Shown here piece after piece: positions 44,301-56,218 of a stretch of 64,000 nt of DNA (its first letter is position 1; every line of letters begins with the position of its first letter). A model generated the notes under the pieces. That model had not been told where the DNA came from and did no database searches. It saw only the letters and a program-made list of their open reading frames with translations. Location: contig WNNJ02003129.1 in NCBI GenBank assembly GCA_012934845.2, positions 1 through 64,000 of the forward strand, given 5' to 3'. The translations under genes and the position numbers were made by a program. Source of the stretch: Pomphorhynchus laevis. Lineage: Eukaryota > Acanthocephala > Palaeacanthocephala > Echinorhynchida > Pomphorhynchidae.

Positions 44301-45300
44301 GAGAAACGAATGTCAAACTTCAAGTTCTGTTCTTTACGCTGACGACTTAGTTATTCTAACGAAAGATCTGGAATCGGCTCAAAACGTAACCACTGCTCTA
44401 GCTAACTACTGTTCAAATAATCTAATTGAAGTCAATATCGATAAAACAAAGGTAGTAAAGTTTCGTAAAGGTGGCAGATTGTGCTCACATGACGAGATTA
44501 GTTTAAACAGCAGGAAGGTAGAGTTCAGTAATCAATACACGTACTTGGGGATGCTATTGACAAGTAGGTGGTATTTTAAGCTTCATATCGAAAAGAAATG
44601 TGTGAAAATCGTCATAGCCACTTCGCGAGTTAAATGTTTAGGTAAGCTTTCCTTTGGTGGTGCTCTTCAGTATTTTCATGTCATGCTTCTACCGATTTTG
44701 TCGTACGCGCTTTCAGCAATCTGGACAGACCTCAGGACGGCTAATTTTGCGCAGATCGACAAATGTAAAGGCAGATTCATTAAGCGTGTTGTAGGCGTCT
44801 CTCCAAAGTGCTCGACGACTGCGGTTTATGTTTTATCTAAAGTCGAGTTATGTACGGAGTATTTACGAAATATGATCGGAGCACAAGATACGGTACATTA
44901 TATTCAAAATAAAAAAGACTTTACAGATAAGGTTAGCAAGCTAGATCATCATATGTACACTTCACCAGTTAATACGCAAACGAGTTGGAAGTCTCCGTGT
45001 GCTTCTAAACGCCCCCTCGTTTGGAGGGTTTCTTTACACGGATATCACGACAAGTTTTGTCGCACTCGCATACCTGTCCATAAACGTGGAGTTTCGTGTG
45101 TGTGTCTTTTCTGTGGTGATATATGTGAGTCTTTATCCCACGTATTTGAGTGCCCGGTGTTAGCGCAAAAATCTTTGAAGAAGATCGATAGGTTAAGTTT
45201 ACGGCTAACCTGATAAACCTGCTAAATTTCTTTTGCCTGTTGAGAACTAGCGGTGGACTATCAAATATTGATATTATCTCAAATGAAGTCGTTTCAATGT
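41341..45300 (+). mobile_element. I/R1-like LINE with CXC domain, decayed
   Basis: Order: CXC-like domain (CCPCNGSNAVCKNCMCVKAG then KLCLNC) and a second finger (CTQVGCPLHTHV then FFCGSCAAFHINKL) in one frame to 41881. A badly decayed endonuclease follows at about 42.45-43.1 kb (LLIFNVEGLNY; FDLIVLTETL; IIVAGDFNARFMNP). The RT is at 43.1-45.2 kb, with a C-terminal Cys-His finger (CLFCGDICESLSHVFECP). The layout fits APE-type I/R1/LOA relatives. Breaks are frequent in the endonuclease; the RT C-terminal half is open. Confidence 0.7.
43933..45213 (+). CDS. I/R1-like LINE reverse transcriptase, C-terminal portion
   Basis: 426 residues open. Motifs: ISPEQFGFRPHRSTVDAI, LYAIFVDFKKAFDSVNREIL, ASRGVMQGDPLSHILFSVYI, VLYADDLVILT (44338), EVNIDKTKVVKFRKGG and NQYTYLGMLLT. 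Near the end lies the finger CVCLFCGDICESLSH. The upstream RT fingers are in another frame (43111-43878), so a frameshift separates them. The catalytic YADD is present. Confidence 0.8.
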   Translation: MIISPEQFGFRPHRSTVDAIKVVREQVLLQFERKSHLYAIFVDFKKAFDSVNREILTRKLSMDFRISGRMLKLLGNILYANSLNVFDGLTSSDTIIASRGVMQGDPLSHILFSVYIHDLPSHLRNECQTSSSVLYADDLVILTKDLESAQNVTTALANYCSNNLIEVNIDKTKVVKFRKGGRLCSHDEISLNSRKVEFSNQYTYLGMLLTSRWYFKLHIEKKCVKIVIATSRVKCLGKLSFGGALQYFHVMLLPILSYALSAIWTDLRTANFAQIDKCKGRFIKRVVGVSPKCSTTAVYVLSKVELCTEYLRNMIGAQDTVHYIQNKKDFTDKVSKLDHHMYTSPVNTQTSWKSPCASKRPLVWRVSLHGYHDKFCRTRIPVHKRGVSCVCLFCGDICESLSHVFECPVLAQKSLKKIDRLSLRLT

Positions 45301-45442
45301 TTTATTTAATTTTTTTCATTTGGCCAAGTCGAGAGACGCAGTGCCCTAATAAATTTCCTCTACATTATTATTATTATACATTCAACAACATACGAGCATT
45401 AGCTCAAATAGCTGGCTCACAATAAGTTCGTAAATAAATTAA

Positions 45443-48398
45443 TTAGTTATTAAAATAAGGAAATGCAACACGAAACATTGCTTGATCCATTCGTAGTCTT
45501 CTTTTAAAAGTATTAAGTGAACTGCATCCAACGGTGTCTGCATCAAGGTTGTTCCAAAGCTCAACAATTCTTCTATCAAATTGCATCGCGCCCAATTTCT
45601 GTACTCTGTTTCTTCGAATAGTTAAAGAATGACCGCGAAGAACATTTGAACCACGTAGTTGAACCCTACTCCGAAGAGGGTGATGAGGACGTTGGAATAA
45701 ATGCCAAACAAGGCACATATCCATGTACCGACGGGTCCATGTGACGGTCTCAAGTCCTAATGATCTCAGTCTGTCTTCATAAGGCAGCGACGCTAACGTT
45801 GGTGCTAGCTTTGTTGCCCTGCGAAGTACCCTCTCTGATTTCTTATGTTCATGCACAGTACGTGGGTATACAACCGGAGCTGCATATAAAAGTCTACTCA
45901 ATACATGTGCTAAAATCAGAGGCCGAAGAGCAGTCGGATTAACGCGAACAAACGCGCGTCGAATCATACCTATCATTTTATTGAAGTTGGCACAAGCTTG
46001 CCCATTGTGCTTTTTGGTTGATAAATTAGAGGTCACTCAGGCTGCTAAATATTTGTAACTATCGACACTTTCAACAAGACAGCCCTTATATTTGTAACAG
46101 ACAATTGTTAGTTGCTTGCGAGCATTGCCAACACTACGCATGTGTTTGCATTTCGAAACATTTATCACAAGCTTGTTAGACGCCGCCCACAACCCCACAT
46201 TATCCATATCAGTTTGCAAATTATCAACATCCTCACATGAATAAATGAGCCGCCTTATTTTTAAGTCATCTGCATACAAACATGATCGAGAGCGAATGCA
46301 CCCAGACAAATCGTTAACATAAATGCTGAATAAAAGCGGACCCAAAACTGAACCTTGAGGTACTCCAATATGACATTCTCTAGACACAGACAATGACCAA
46401 TCGACAAGTACTCGAAAGCAACGATCACGAAGAAATTCTCTAATCCAATCAACTATTATGTTTGGGAGTCCAGTATTGACAAGTTTCTGAAGAAGTAGAC
46501 CATGATCTACTCTATCAAAAGCTTTAGAAAAGTCGAAGAATATAATGTCTGTATCGGTATAATGTGTCTTATTCGCTGTCCAATTAAGATGAGCATCAAG
46601 CAAATTTGAAACAGTTGAATAACCCTCCCGAAATCCGTGCTGATTAGGGACTAAAATTTTTCCTACACGAAAAAAACTCAACCATGTAGCGATGCACAAA
46701 CCTCTCCAACACTCTACAGCAAATGCAGGTAATGCTCACCGGCCTATAATTCTCGACGGAAGAGCGATCTCCCTTCTTGAAGTAGGGAAGAACAATTGAC
46801 TGCTTCCACATATTAGGAAGAGATCTTTCTAAGATTGACTGGCGAAAAATTGCACAGAGAAGAACGCAAATTGAGCCTGCTAATCTGCGCAGATAAACAG
46901 AAGGTAGTAAGTCACAACCTCTTGAATTATTTGCTTTTAGACGGCGTAATTCGGAATAGACTTTAGCTGGCGTTATCAAATTGTCAAGGTCCAACTCAAG
47001 ACACGTGTCAGAGTAAGTGTTCAGCATACTAGATTCCATACAAAAAGTTTCATGTTCATTTGCGGGCTCTACTGAAGTGCAATAGTGTGCCGCAAACTCT
47101 TCAGCTAGGTCATTCGCAGAAATGTCATAGAAGTAGTGACAAATCGAAGAATCAACAGCTCCCCTACTTGATAGGTACTGAAAATGGACCTTTAAATCGT
47201 ATTTACACTTGTTAGCTAATGCATTCTCAAATGCACACCGCTTCTTTCTCTTCAATGAATTGAATAAATTTCTTGCCTGTTTAAAAACATCATAACTACA
47301 CTCTCCAACTTTGTAGCGATTGAAGATCAAATTACGAGTCATCAATGTTGAACGTAACTCAGAATCGAACCAGGGAGAATCTTTTCGACGTGTCCTGCTT
47401 CTAAGTGGAGAGAATAAAATAAGCAGCGACTCTAAGGTTCTCTGAAAGTAATTCCACGCGCCGTGTACTCCAACAACAGCGGGATCTGGCCAGGAAGCTG
47501 TTGAAAGTATTGACTTAATTGCACCTGTGTTGGTTTTGAAAGCATTAACCACTTGATTTTCACGCGGACCTCGAGTTTCTTCTTGAAACCTTAACCTAAT
47601 GATCACTACGCAATGATCAGACATACCGATCGGGGCATCATAACGGATAGCGTTAATAATCTCACTGTTCGAAGATAAACATACATCTAATAGAGATCTA
47701 CTGTCACTAGCAAAACGAGTGTAATTTTGGACATGCTGAGTTAAACCACAATAGATGATACACTCCAGAAGGTCATAGGAAGCATGGTCACAAGTAGGAA
47801 AAGCCGTATACGAATTCCAATCAACCGAAGGCATATTCAAGTCACCAAGTATTAAAACATTGGAGGTACCTTTAGAATAAAGTTCTACTTCCCCAATCAG
47901 TTTATCTGTGGCGGCCAAGGGTGAACGATATACTACCCCCAGAACAAGCGGAGCGGTATGCATGAATTTTACCCGACACCACAAACTTTCGACTTTATCA
48001 GAAGAAGTGCTAAGAATAGTTACTTTCACATCGTTGCTCACATGAAGAATAACACCTCCACCTTTTCCACTTTTACGATCACTGCGGAAAACTAGATAAC
48101 CAGGGATGGAGACTTCATTATCAACAATATCACCATATAGCCATGATTCTGTGATAGCAAGTAATTTAGGACGAATTAACTGAACTCTATATCTCAGTTC
48201 ATCTATCTTCGATATAAGACTGCGAACATTACCATGGAGTATTTCACAATGCCCCAACATACCTCTGGGAGTATTCCTATCACCCCTTACACATCCAAAT
48301 AACCCGGACGCTAAACCATTTAGACTCTGATAGACAGAGTAGACGAGCCCGTTTCGATTACATAATGCACGCGAGGCGACATGACTAGTGGGCTCCAA
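45443..48398 (-). pseudogene. CR1-like LINE ORF2 (endonuclease-RT), lightly broken
   Basis: The endonuclease part has LHGNVRSLISKIDELRYRV, LLAITESWLYGDIV, VLGVVYRSPLAA, VLILGDLNMPSVDWNS and GMSDHCVVIIRL. The RT part has SIVLPYFKKGDRSSVENYRP, NQHGFREGYSTVSNLLDAH, DIIFFDFSKAFDRVDHGLLL, IGVPQGSVLGPLLFSIYVND and CLYADDLKI. The C-terminus has RLLYAAPVVYPRT and DRLRSLGLETVTWTRRYMD, the usual CR1 tail. One frameshift in the RT and one stop after it interrupt the reading frame. Confidence 0.85.
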
Positions 48399-49820
48399 CT
48401 CAGCCGGGTGCGTCGCTTCACAATCTGAAAATTTTTCACATAGAGATTTGTTTCTCCTTTAGCAACACGAGATGCTAGTTCCTCTTTAACCTTCGATAAT
48501 TTTTTTCGTTCTGATACATCAAGATCTTTCAGCAGTCGAATATTAGACCCTTTGAGACGGAACGAGTTTCGCAACATTAAGGTAGCATGAAGTTGGTTAT
48601 GGAAGACAGCTTTGAGTAGTCGGGGTTTATTATTTAAAGCATTACGCTTACCTAGACGGAAAAGAGCGACAAGTTTAACTTTTTGGACTGTCTCAATGTC
48701 ACAGGAGCCAAGTACATGTGCCAGAATAGACCTCAAACTCTGAATGTCGTCATTCAGTCGTGCTTGCGCATTCTCGAAGATAGACTCGGGCACATTAGCT
48801 AGAATAACTGAGCATCCTCTATTATATACGCTTATTTGAGATCACCCTATCGAGACCATTACAGGACACAACAGATTGTGTATCTGTACATGCACGTAAG
48901 CTGGGTATTTGAGTATCCGTTTTAACAATATTCCGCAAGCTAGATAAGTCTGTCTGGGTATGTGAATCATGAGACTCTAAAGAACTTGATGGTGACATCA
49001 AGGTGACGTGTGCGTTGCCCGAGGAAACGCACTGACCATCTTTGTTTGAGATAGTACGAAATGTCGCATTGTGAGCATTCGACATCTTCGGTGTATCACT
49101 TTGTGAAATCGCTTCATCAGACAGAATATATTTCGAGACTTCGTCATACGATCTTGACACTGAATTTTGAGTTGAATAGGAAGAACGCAAATATCCCCAC
49201 TTCTAAATACGGGATGCTACAGGTCCATCGCTGCCTACATAAGCTCCAGTTGTTCGAGTTCAATTGTCAATATGTGAAGAAAGATCGGGATAAGGACGAT
49301 CAACGACAACGCATGTAGTCATATCGTTCGTAGTCTGTGATACTTTAGGGACTATATTTTCAGCAATTTGTTGCAATTTGCTATCGTTTGTATTCTCATC
49401 AAGGGGAATAACGCATGCAGTCGTATCATCACCAACCTGCGCATCCACAGGAACTATATTTTTAAGAGGATGTTGAGCTTTGGAAGAGGATATTTTATCG
49501 TCCATGAGAACGGTTCGACTGAGAGATTGGTTATGTGCTTCTTTAAATTCGACCAAACGTCTTCTCAAAATATTAAGCTCCTTCACAGCACAAAAGCCAC
49601 ATAAATAAGCATCATCGGAATTCTTTTTTAACTTGCTCATACAAATAGTGGTCCAGGTGTCACACAAATCATTCGAACACTGGACTTGGACAGATGTACA
49701 CTCATCAATTATGCTTGCGTTTAGAGATACGGTGTTTACATTGGACTTTATAGCTTTAAGCTTCGATGTTTTTCGTGTCATTATGTGTTTTGTTCCGCTG
49801 GCAAGTTGTTTTGTAAACAA
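48320..49820 (-). pseudogene. CR1-like LINE ORF1, broken
   Basis: Three frames in series. The first carries the Cys finger VQVQCSNDLCDTWTTICMSK then YLCGFCAVKELNILRRRL, the same finger type as ORF1 of the L2-like element. The last (FENAQARLNDDIQSLRSILA; KLVALFRLGKRN; RLKGSNIRLLKDLDVSERKK) is the CR1 ORF1 tail that precedes EN. It overlaps the ORF2 start by 79 nt. Confidence 0.75.
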
Positions 49821-49950
49821 TCCAATTGTAATCCAATTTGTGATGTATGTGTATGTATATTAGATTGCATAGAATGTATTTACTTTAGATCTCAAACTTT
49901 TTAGTGAAAGCACGAATATATTGTATTTACTTTAGATCTCAAATGTAAGT

Positions 49951-50747
49951 AGTTAATAGGTATAACAAGATAGTTTAAACTGTATATATCTTATAACTGT
50001 TTATAACTGTTTATATCTTATAAATATTGTTGTAAAAGATATATTTTTGTTATATTGGTAATAATATTCTTAATATATTAATGTATGTGTAATATATGCA
50101 CAATGTTTGCAATCTTAGCGATTTGTAAGACACGTTCTTGACATGAGAGATATTTCACACAAAAATCATCAATTTTCGTGTGGACTACTGACTGTTTGAC
50201 ACACTCGGACTTAGCAAAATCATTCCTTTTGTCTGTCGAGTTGTAACGTTCAAAACAATTCGATTTAAAAGGACAATTGTAGGCACCGTTTAAGAAAATA
50301 AGTATCAGTTAAAATTCTGTTTAAATTCTCAAAAATAGATAAATTATGTTTAAAATCTCTTGAGTTATTCAAAAGACGTATATTTTAAATTGGGATTCAT
50401 TATTTTACTTTTTCTTCTGTTTTAATATACAGTGTTGTTCAACTTCGAGCTATACTCGTCATGTTGTCGAATTAATAATATACAATGAATATAATATACA
50501 ATTACGATGATTTAATATTAATTTTAATAATATATTATATATAATATAATATTTATTTAATGATTGAACTTCATAATTGAACTTGCAAATTTTTTATTTT
50601 AAAATATATATAATACAAGATATGTAGCATCATAAAAATTAAATTTAAAAATGTTGTGAAATCAAAATCGTAAAAATAATTTAAAAACATGGAGCATATA
50701 ATTTATTTGTATTCCATTGAATTTATATTTCATTTGTATTGCATTGA
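49951..50747. other. AT-rich spacer, no gene
   Basis: Low-complexity TA-rich DNA between two LINEs. A GC-richer stretch at 50100-50290 shows no coding motif that I can recognise. Confidence 0.45.
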
Positions 50748-52785
50748 TTTGGGTGTTATTTATCGAACACCCAAATCAGCCATTTTAGATTATGAGCTGA
50801 TGCATATTTTATCTAGAGCTTGAAGTATGCGTGAACACTCGTTCATATTGGTTGGTGATTTTAATCTACCAACCCTAGTGATTGATCAAGATGACAACAG
50901 TATTATTGGTAACTGTTTCAGTGAGGATAGGAATCTATGGAAGTTCTTGGTATGTAATCAATTACTCATTCAGCATGTATCTGCTCCTACTATATTTGGC
51001 ACTGATAGCGTACGTTCTATACTTGATCTTTTATATTCTCAAAGAGATGGTCAGATATGTGACCTATCCCATAATCCTCCAATAGGAGGAAGTGATCACT
51101 GTGTTTTGGTGTTTAAGCTGACTATAGCTTCATATATTCTTGCAATCGGTGCCGAACCTTCATTGACGAATTGGTCATGGCATCATGTTGATATGTTACA
51201 ACAGTTTGGGTCCTCGTTGAACTTTGAGTGTGGTGATGTTGGAAGCCAAGAACGTTGGTATTTCATTCGAGATTTACTAATTCATATATCTGATTATTTT
51301 GCTCCGCGTAGATTAATACGTAAAACTGCTCATAAGAAGCCTCCGTGGTTTGACAGTAGTCTACGTGAAACTCTCAAAAGACGCAAAACTTTGTTCAGAA
51401 AGTGTAGGCACGAAGGTAATTTGATTGCTCAATTCAAACTTTCTCGCAATGCATATAAACGCCTCAGAATTAAGAAACGTATGAGGTATGAGGACCAAAT
51501 TATACAATCTTTAAATAGCTCGCCCAAACGCTTTTGATTATATGTTCGTCAAAGTACGCGTACTTAGTGTGCAATCACTAAATTATCATCAAACGGTAAG
51601 TTGCTTGATTCCCTTTCTGACGTTGCAAATGAGTTTGCTAATGCATTTGACCTACATAATGCTAGTTCGACCATAGAAGATAGTGTTCAGTCAGTCAGTT
51701 TTCCTACATGCATTAGTGCTCCCATTGTATTCAATGTGGTTGATGTGACTTGAAAGTTATCACATTTGTCGTCTTCATCTTCTTCAGGTCCTGATGATAT
51801 TCATTTGCATATACTCAGGGTGTTGAGTCAACATTTGGCTCCTTCGGTCACTAGCTTGTTTCAGGCATCTCTAGATAGCATGAAGGTATTGTCTGAATGG
51901 AAGAGTGCGATAGTGGTGCTGGTATTCAAAAAGGGTGACCCCTGATAGCAGACAACTATCGAGCTATAAGTCTTACAAGTCATTTGGGTAAGGTACTGGA
52001 AAGGATCATCCACAAAAATATATTCAGACACTTGAGCGCATCAGGTCAGCATAGCTTTATGCAGCATGGCTTCAGAAAAGAACGTTCTTGCCATACCAAC
52101 CTTTTGTCTGCCCGTGAGGCCTGGGTTGAATCCATGTCTTAAGGAAAGACAGTTGACGTTATTCTGTTTGATTTTAGTCGTGCATTTGATCGTGTTCCCC
52201 ATAGTCTCCTCATTCAAACAGTGGCCAGATGTGGCATTAATAGCTCAGTTATAGGATGGATTAGAGATTTTCTATCTAACAGATCTTTCAGAGTACGAGT
52301 TGGTAGTACCCTATCCTCACCACATTTAATTAAGTCAAGAGTTCCTCAGGGTTCTGTACTAGGACCTTTATGAACAGTTTACTCACACAGCTCCATTGTC
52401 CGTGTTTAGCCTTTGCTGACGACATCAAAATCTGGTGAGGTCATATCTGCAGATGACCATATTCGCTTACAGCGTGACATATACAGGGTTTATAGATGGA
52501 GTGTTAATACTGGGGTATTGTTAAACATTTCTAAGTGCTCACAAATTCGTCTCGGCAAGTAAGATGTGTCTTCCTTGTATAGTGTCGGGACATATAGTAT
52601 CATTTCGACCAATCAGGTTCGTGATCTTGGCATACTTATGCAATCGTCACTTAAAACTAGAATGGATACTGAAAGACGTTGCAGTTCAGCAAGGAAGATG
52701 ATTTATCTAATTAAAACTTGTTTCTTGTCAATATCTCCTCTGTGTATTGCTCGGCTATATAATGCGCTTGTTCGTCCCCAGTAGA
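50748..52785 (+). mobile_element. Second CR1-like LINE fragment, interrupted by a PLE
   Basis: Endonuclease: LGVIYRTPKSAILDYELM, FILVGDFNLP, IGGSDHCVLVFKL. Next is KKPPWFDSSLRETLKRRKTL. RT: VILFDFSRAFDRVPHSLLIQ, SRVPQGSVLGPL, then a decayed YADD region and VRDLGILMQSSLKTRMD. Several stops and frame changes. It stops at 52785, in the middle of the usual RARLYNALVRP segment, where PLE sequence begins. It is different enough from the LINE at 45.4-49.9 kb to be a separate family. Confidence 0.8.
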
Positions 52786-53700
52786 GTTTTAAATAATTCT
52801 AAAAGTAAAGAAATAATAGGATCAGATTTGAGTAAACATATTCATAAAATAGGGTATAAACTCCTACCACCATTAGGACGAAAAATTTGTAATTATAATA
52901 AAGAATTAAAATCAATATGTAACGATAATATTAGAAACATAATGGAAACAGAATGCAATTGTAAAAGTCTTAGTTTTGATAAAATAAATGAACATATATG
53001 TACCCATAATCTAGAATTAATTGAAAATTGTGAATTAAGAAAGCTACTATCAAAAGGGTATAAATATAGATTAAGTAATAACAACGACAAAAATAAAAAA
53101 ATAAAATTTGCAATTTGTTATGAAAATGATATCAAAAGGGTATAAATATAGATTAAATAATATGAAGGCTCATATACATCAAAGATAAACATTTGGAAAT
53201 TCTAGAATTAATTGAAAATAGTGAATTAAAGAAAATGCTATCATAGATTTAATGAGTAATAACAATAGAAATAAAATTTACAATTCGTTATATAATAACT
53301 TAAATGATTACTTTAGTAAGCTGATTAATAGTGAAAGCTCGAATATATCTAAGATAAAAATTTGGAAAGATTATATATTTGATAAAATTAAAAATAAAAT
53401 GAAAATAACAAACAATTATAAAAATGATAAAATTAATAAAGATATGTATAAAGAACTTACTAAATTAAAGGATAACTATATAATAACAATTATTGATAAA
53501 GCTAGTAATAACTTTGTCTTTATATACAAAAAGCTTTATTATGATATACTAATGAAAAAGGTTAATTCTAATGATTTAAATGTAAATCCAACATATGAAC
53601 GTAGTGAGTTGAGTTTAGAAACAATTATTACAAGTCACTGTTCTATAATGGATAAAAAGGGTATAAAGGTTGAATCAGATAATAAAATGACTTAAATCGT
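52786..53700 (+). mobile_element. Penelope-like element fossil, N-terminal region
   Basis: Reading frames contain ETECNCKSLSFDKINEHICT, LELIENCELRKLLSKGYKYR, and further on LKDNYIITIIDKASNNFVFI. These fit the PLE pattern C.C..S.F.....GH..T..L.I..N..LR.L...GPKYR, followed by LK.N..I.I.KADKGN..V. It is broken and AT-rich. It abuts the LINE fragment at 52785, which suggests insertion into it. A second copy of its first 200 bp lies at 22.46 kb. Confidence 0.7.
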
Positions 53701-53757
53701 TATATAATGACTTGAATCGTTATATAATGACTTAAATCGTTATATAATGACTTAAAT
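53687..53757 (+). repeat. 20-bp tandem repeat
   Basis: Between three and four copies of ATGACTTAAATCGTTATATA with one variant base, at the end of the PLE fossil. Confidence 0.9.
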
Positions 53758-55942
53758 GCGTACTTTGAAGTAGAAGTAAAGGCTTCATAGTAGAAGCTTA
53801 AATACATCAAAGATAAACATTTGGAAAACTTATATATTAGATAAAATTAGAGAGAAAATGAAAATAACCAACAATTATAAAAGGAAAGATAAAATTAATA
53901 AAGATATGTATACAGAACTTACTAAATAAAAGGATAACTATATAGTAACAACTATTTATAGTAATAACTAAGTCTTCACAAGTAAAAAATTATTATGATA
54001 TATTGATGAAAAATATCAAATGTAAACGCGGTATATAAATTTATGTGAGTTTAAAAAAATAATTACAAGTCACTGTTTTAATAATATGCGGTATTACGTC
54101 ACGACAAGCGGAAAGATCAAAAGTTAAAAAAGAAAAGTATACACCAAAACCAATCAAAGAAGAACAAAGTTAGCTAACCCTGTCTTTAAACACAACGAAA
54201 AAACATACCTTATTTTATTTTAATAAGATTAATGCTTTAATGTTCAAATTAATAAATAGATGACATCACATATTTTACTAAAATAATAAAAGTATATTTT
54301 AGTACTAAACTAATTTTCTACATAATAAAATATTTTAAATGCTAACATTGGAAAGTTGATTAATAGTAAATCATTATGATATTAATTTGGAAAGATTATA
54401 TATTTGATAGAATTAAAAATAAAATATAAATCATTATGATATTAATTTTTGGATGCGCCGAAAAGAAAATGCCCCAATAAGATGTTAAGCTAGATAAGTG
54501 TTTACAATGCGAGGCCCATGCCCCACTTTGAGTCAATTTGTCGAATTGTAAGAGGGTAATTTTGAATTTTCAGGGACAAAGGTAAAATGCATTTTTTGGT
54601 TAAGTTGTGTTTTAGAAAATTCAAGTAATAGTTTGAAAATATTTTTACTTTTTAGCTATCAAGAAACATGTTGTAAAAATGAGACTAATTTTTGTTCTTT
54701 AAAGGTTATTGATACGCATCTATTTTGGCATTTAAATAAAATAAATAAAAAATCTTAAACCAAATCGATTTTCTGATTCATCTGTTATACTAAATAACAG
54801 ATGAAAATAAATACTTTCAAACTAAAAAGTTACTTATTTTGTATTTGGAGGTTTTGATTAATAAACACTTGTCTTTATTTACTTTTATTGTAAGGTAAAT
54901 GATTATATGAAACACCGTTATTTTTCAAATGATGTCTTCGAATTTTAAAATAGAATTTAATCTATTAATCTATCAGTGTCAGTAATTTAATTAAAATATT
55001 TTTATGATAATATCAACTATCGAACTAATAGACGTGTAAAATTAACGGAAGATAAATGTTAAGAAAAAATATCGCCCTCGTTCAATATTCAGAAATAGGA
55101 AATTTTTGGTTGGTATCTGTTAGGATAATCTAATAGTGGAATTGGAATATTGTAAATTTGGAACTATAATATTGTTTTAGCAGACGACTAATATGTAGTT
55201 TTCTAAAACGACATATTATTATTTATTCTGCAGCTAATTAGTCGGCTATTGTTGTATTCAAACGGATGAAATATTTCAAAACAAATAATATCATTTTACA
55301 ATATTTTGATTGTATATATTTACTATTACATATTTGTAATAGTAATAGCTATAATTTGTAATACAAATATAATATAATAATATAATATAATATTATAATA
55401 TATAATTGTAATATAACATATAATTACTTTATAATTAATTATATAATTAATAATCAATATATAATTAATATATAATCAATATATAATAATTGGTGCTAAA
55501 ATGGTCCTCTAGAAGTGACATGGTGGCTGAAAGTAGTAAATCGAAATCCAGTCTGTCAGGCAACACCATTATATACATAGAAAACGGTGTTATATGTAGA
55601 AAATAGTGTTATATATTGTTGAAAAAATCGCTATAAAAAATCGAACGTAACTGAATGTTATAAAATGAACATAAATTGACTGTAACACAAATTAAGTATT
55701 TAATACACCTCGAATTATATCGAGAAGTTAGGCTAGTCTATAATTTTAAGAAGCATTCCAATATAATAAAAAATGAAATATAACTAAAATTGACGAGACA
55801 TAGTTAATACACATTAACTGTCATTTTTCGAATTAGAACAATATTATTCTGATTTTGACCATTATTTACTCAACGGTGAATTGTTTTATATGAACGTAAG
55901 CATTGAACTGTAAAAGCCTTTCCTTAAAAAACTAAATTTTCG
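53758..55942. other. AT-rich DNA, PLE scraps, no gene
   Basis: 53.8-54.0 kb repeats parts of the PLE text just upstream in decayed form. The rest, including the TA-rich tract at 55.36-55.50 kb, shows nothing recognisable. Confidence 0.45.
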
Positions 55943-56218
55943 TCATTTTATTATTGTTAAGCCTAAAGCAGATGCAATAAAAGTAGCTCCAGATAGACAT
56001 GTAGCTATCCATGAGGACTTTGCTGTACTCTTATAAGCGGCCACAAGTAAGCTGTAAAATTGTTCGCTGTTATTAGGCTCTGCAGCATTGAATTTAACGT
56101 CCTCCTCCATGTTAGCACAAATAAACCAAAACGATACTCCGATCAGCAGATTTTGAATTATACTCCATATGCTCAACAGTAGCACACAAATCAACAATGG
56201 CTTCCAAGGTACACTCAT
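55943..56218 (-). CDS. Small two-helix membrane protein, unrecognised
   Basis: 91 residues from an ATG directly preceded by a good acceptor (TTAATCTTCCAG). A first hydrophobic helix covers about residues 6-32 (PLLICVLLLSIWSIIQNLLI and on). A polar loop follows (ANMEEDVKFNAAEPNNSEQF). A second, weaker helix covers about residues 66-90 (WIATCLSGATFIASALGLTI). No signal-peptide cleavage site is obvious. AATAAA lies across the last codons, just before TGA. Single exon in the visible part; an upstream coding exon is possible if the acceptor belongs to a cis intron. No family recognised. Confidence 0.6.
   Translation of the reverse strand: MSVPWKPLLICVLLLSIWSIIQNLLIGVSFWFICANMEEDVKFNAAEPNNSEQFYSLLVAAYKSTAKSSWIATCLSGATFIASALGLTIIK

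Larger units (their letters stand above)
45425..49950 (-). mobile_element. CR1-like LINE, nearly whole
   Basis: Reading right to left: 5' region with two tandem copies of a GAGATCTAAAGTAAATACA box, then ORF1 (49820 to about 48320). ORF2 follows (48398 to 45443), then an AT-rich 3' tail (TTATTTTAATAACTAATTAA in element sense). ORF1 has two interruptions, near 49.2 and 48.8 kb. ORF2 has one frameshift (46.64-46.70 kb) and one in-frame TGA (46037-46039). Relatively young given so few breaks. Confidence 0.85.

Noticed and set aside
53252-53695. Lys/Asn-rich 147-codon frame as a possible host gene
   Set aside because: Position, the CNCKSLSF and LRKLLSKGYKYR context upstream, and the second copy at 22.46 kb mark it as a Penelope-like relic.
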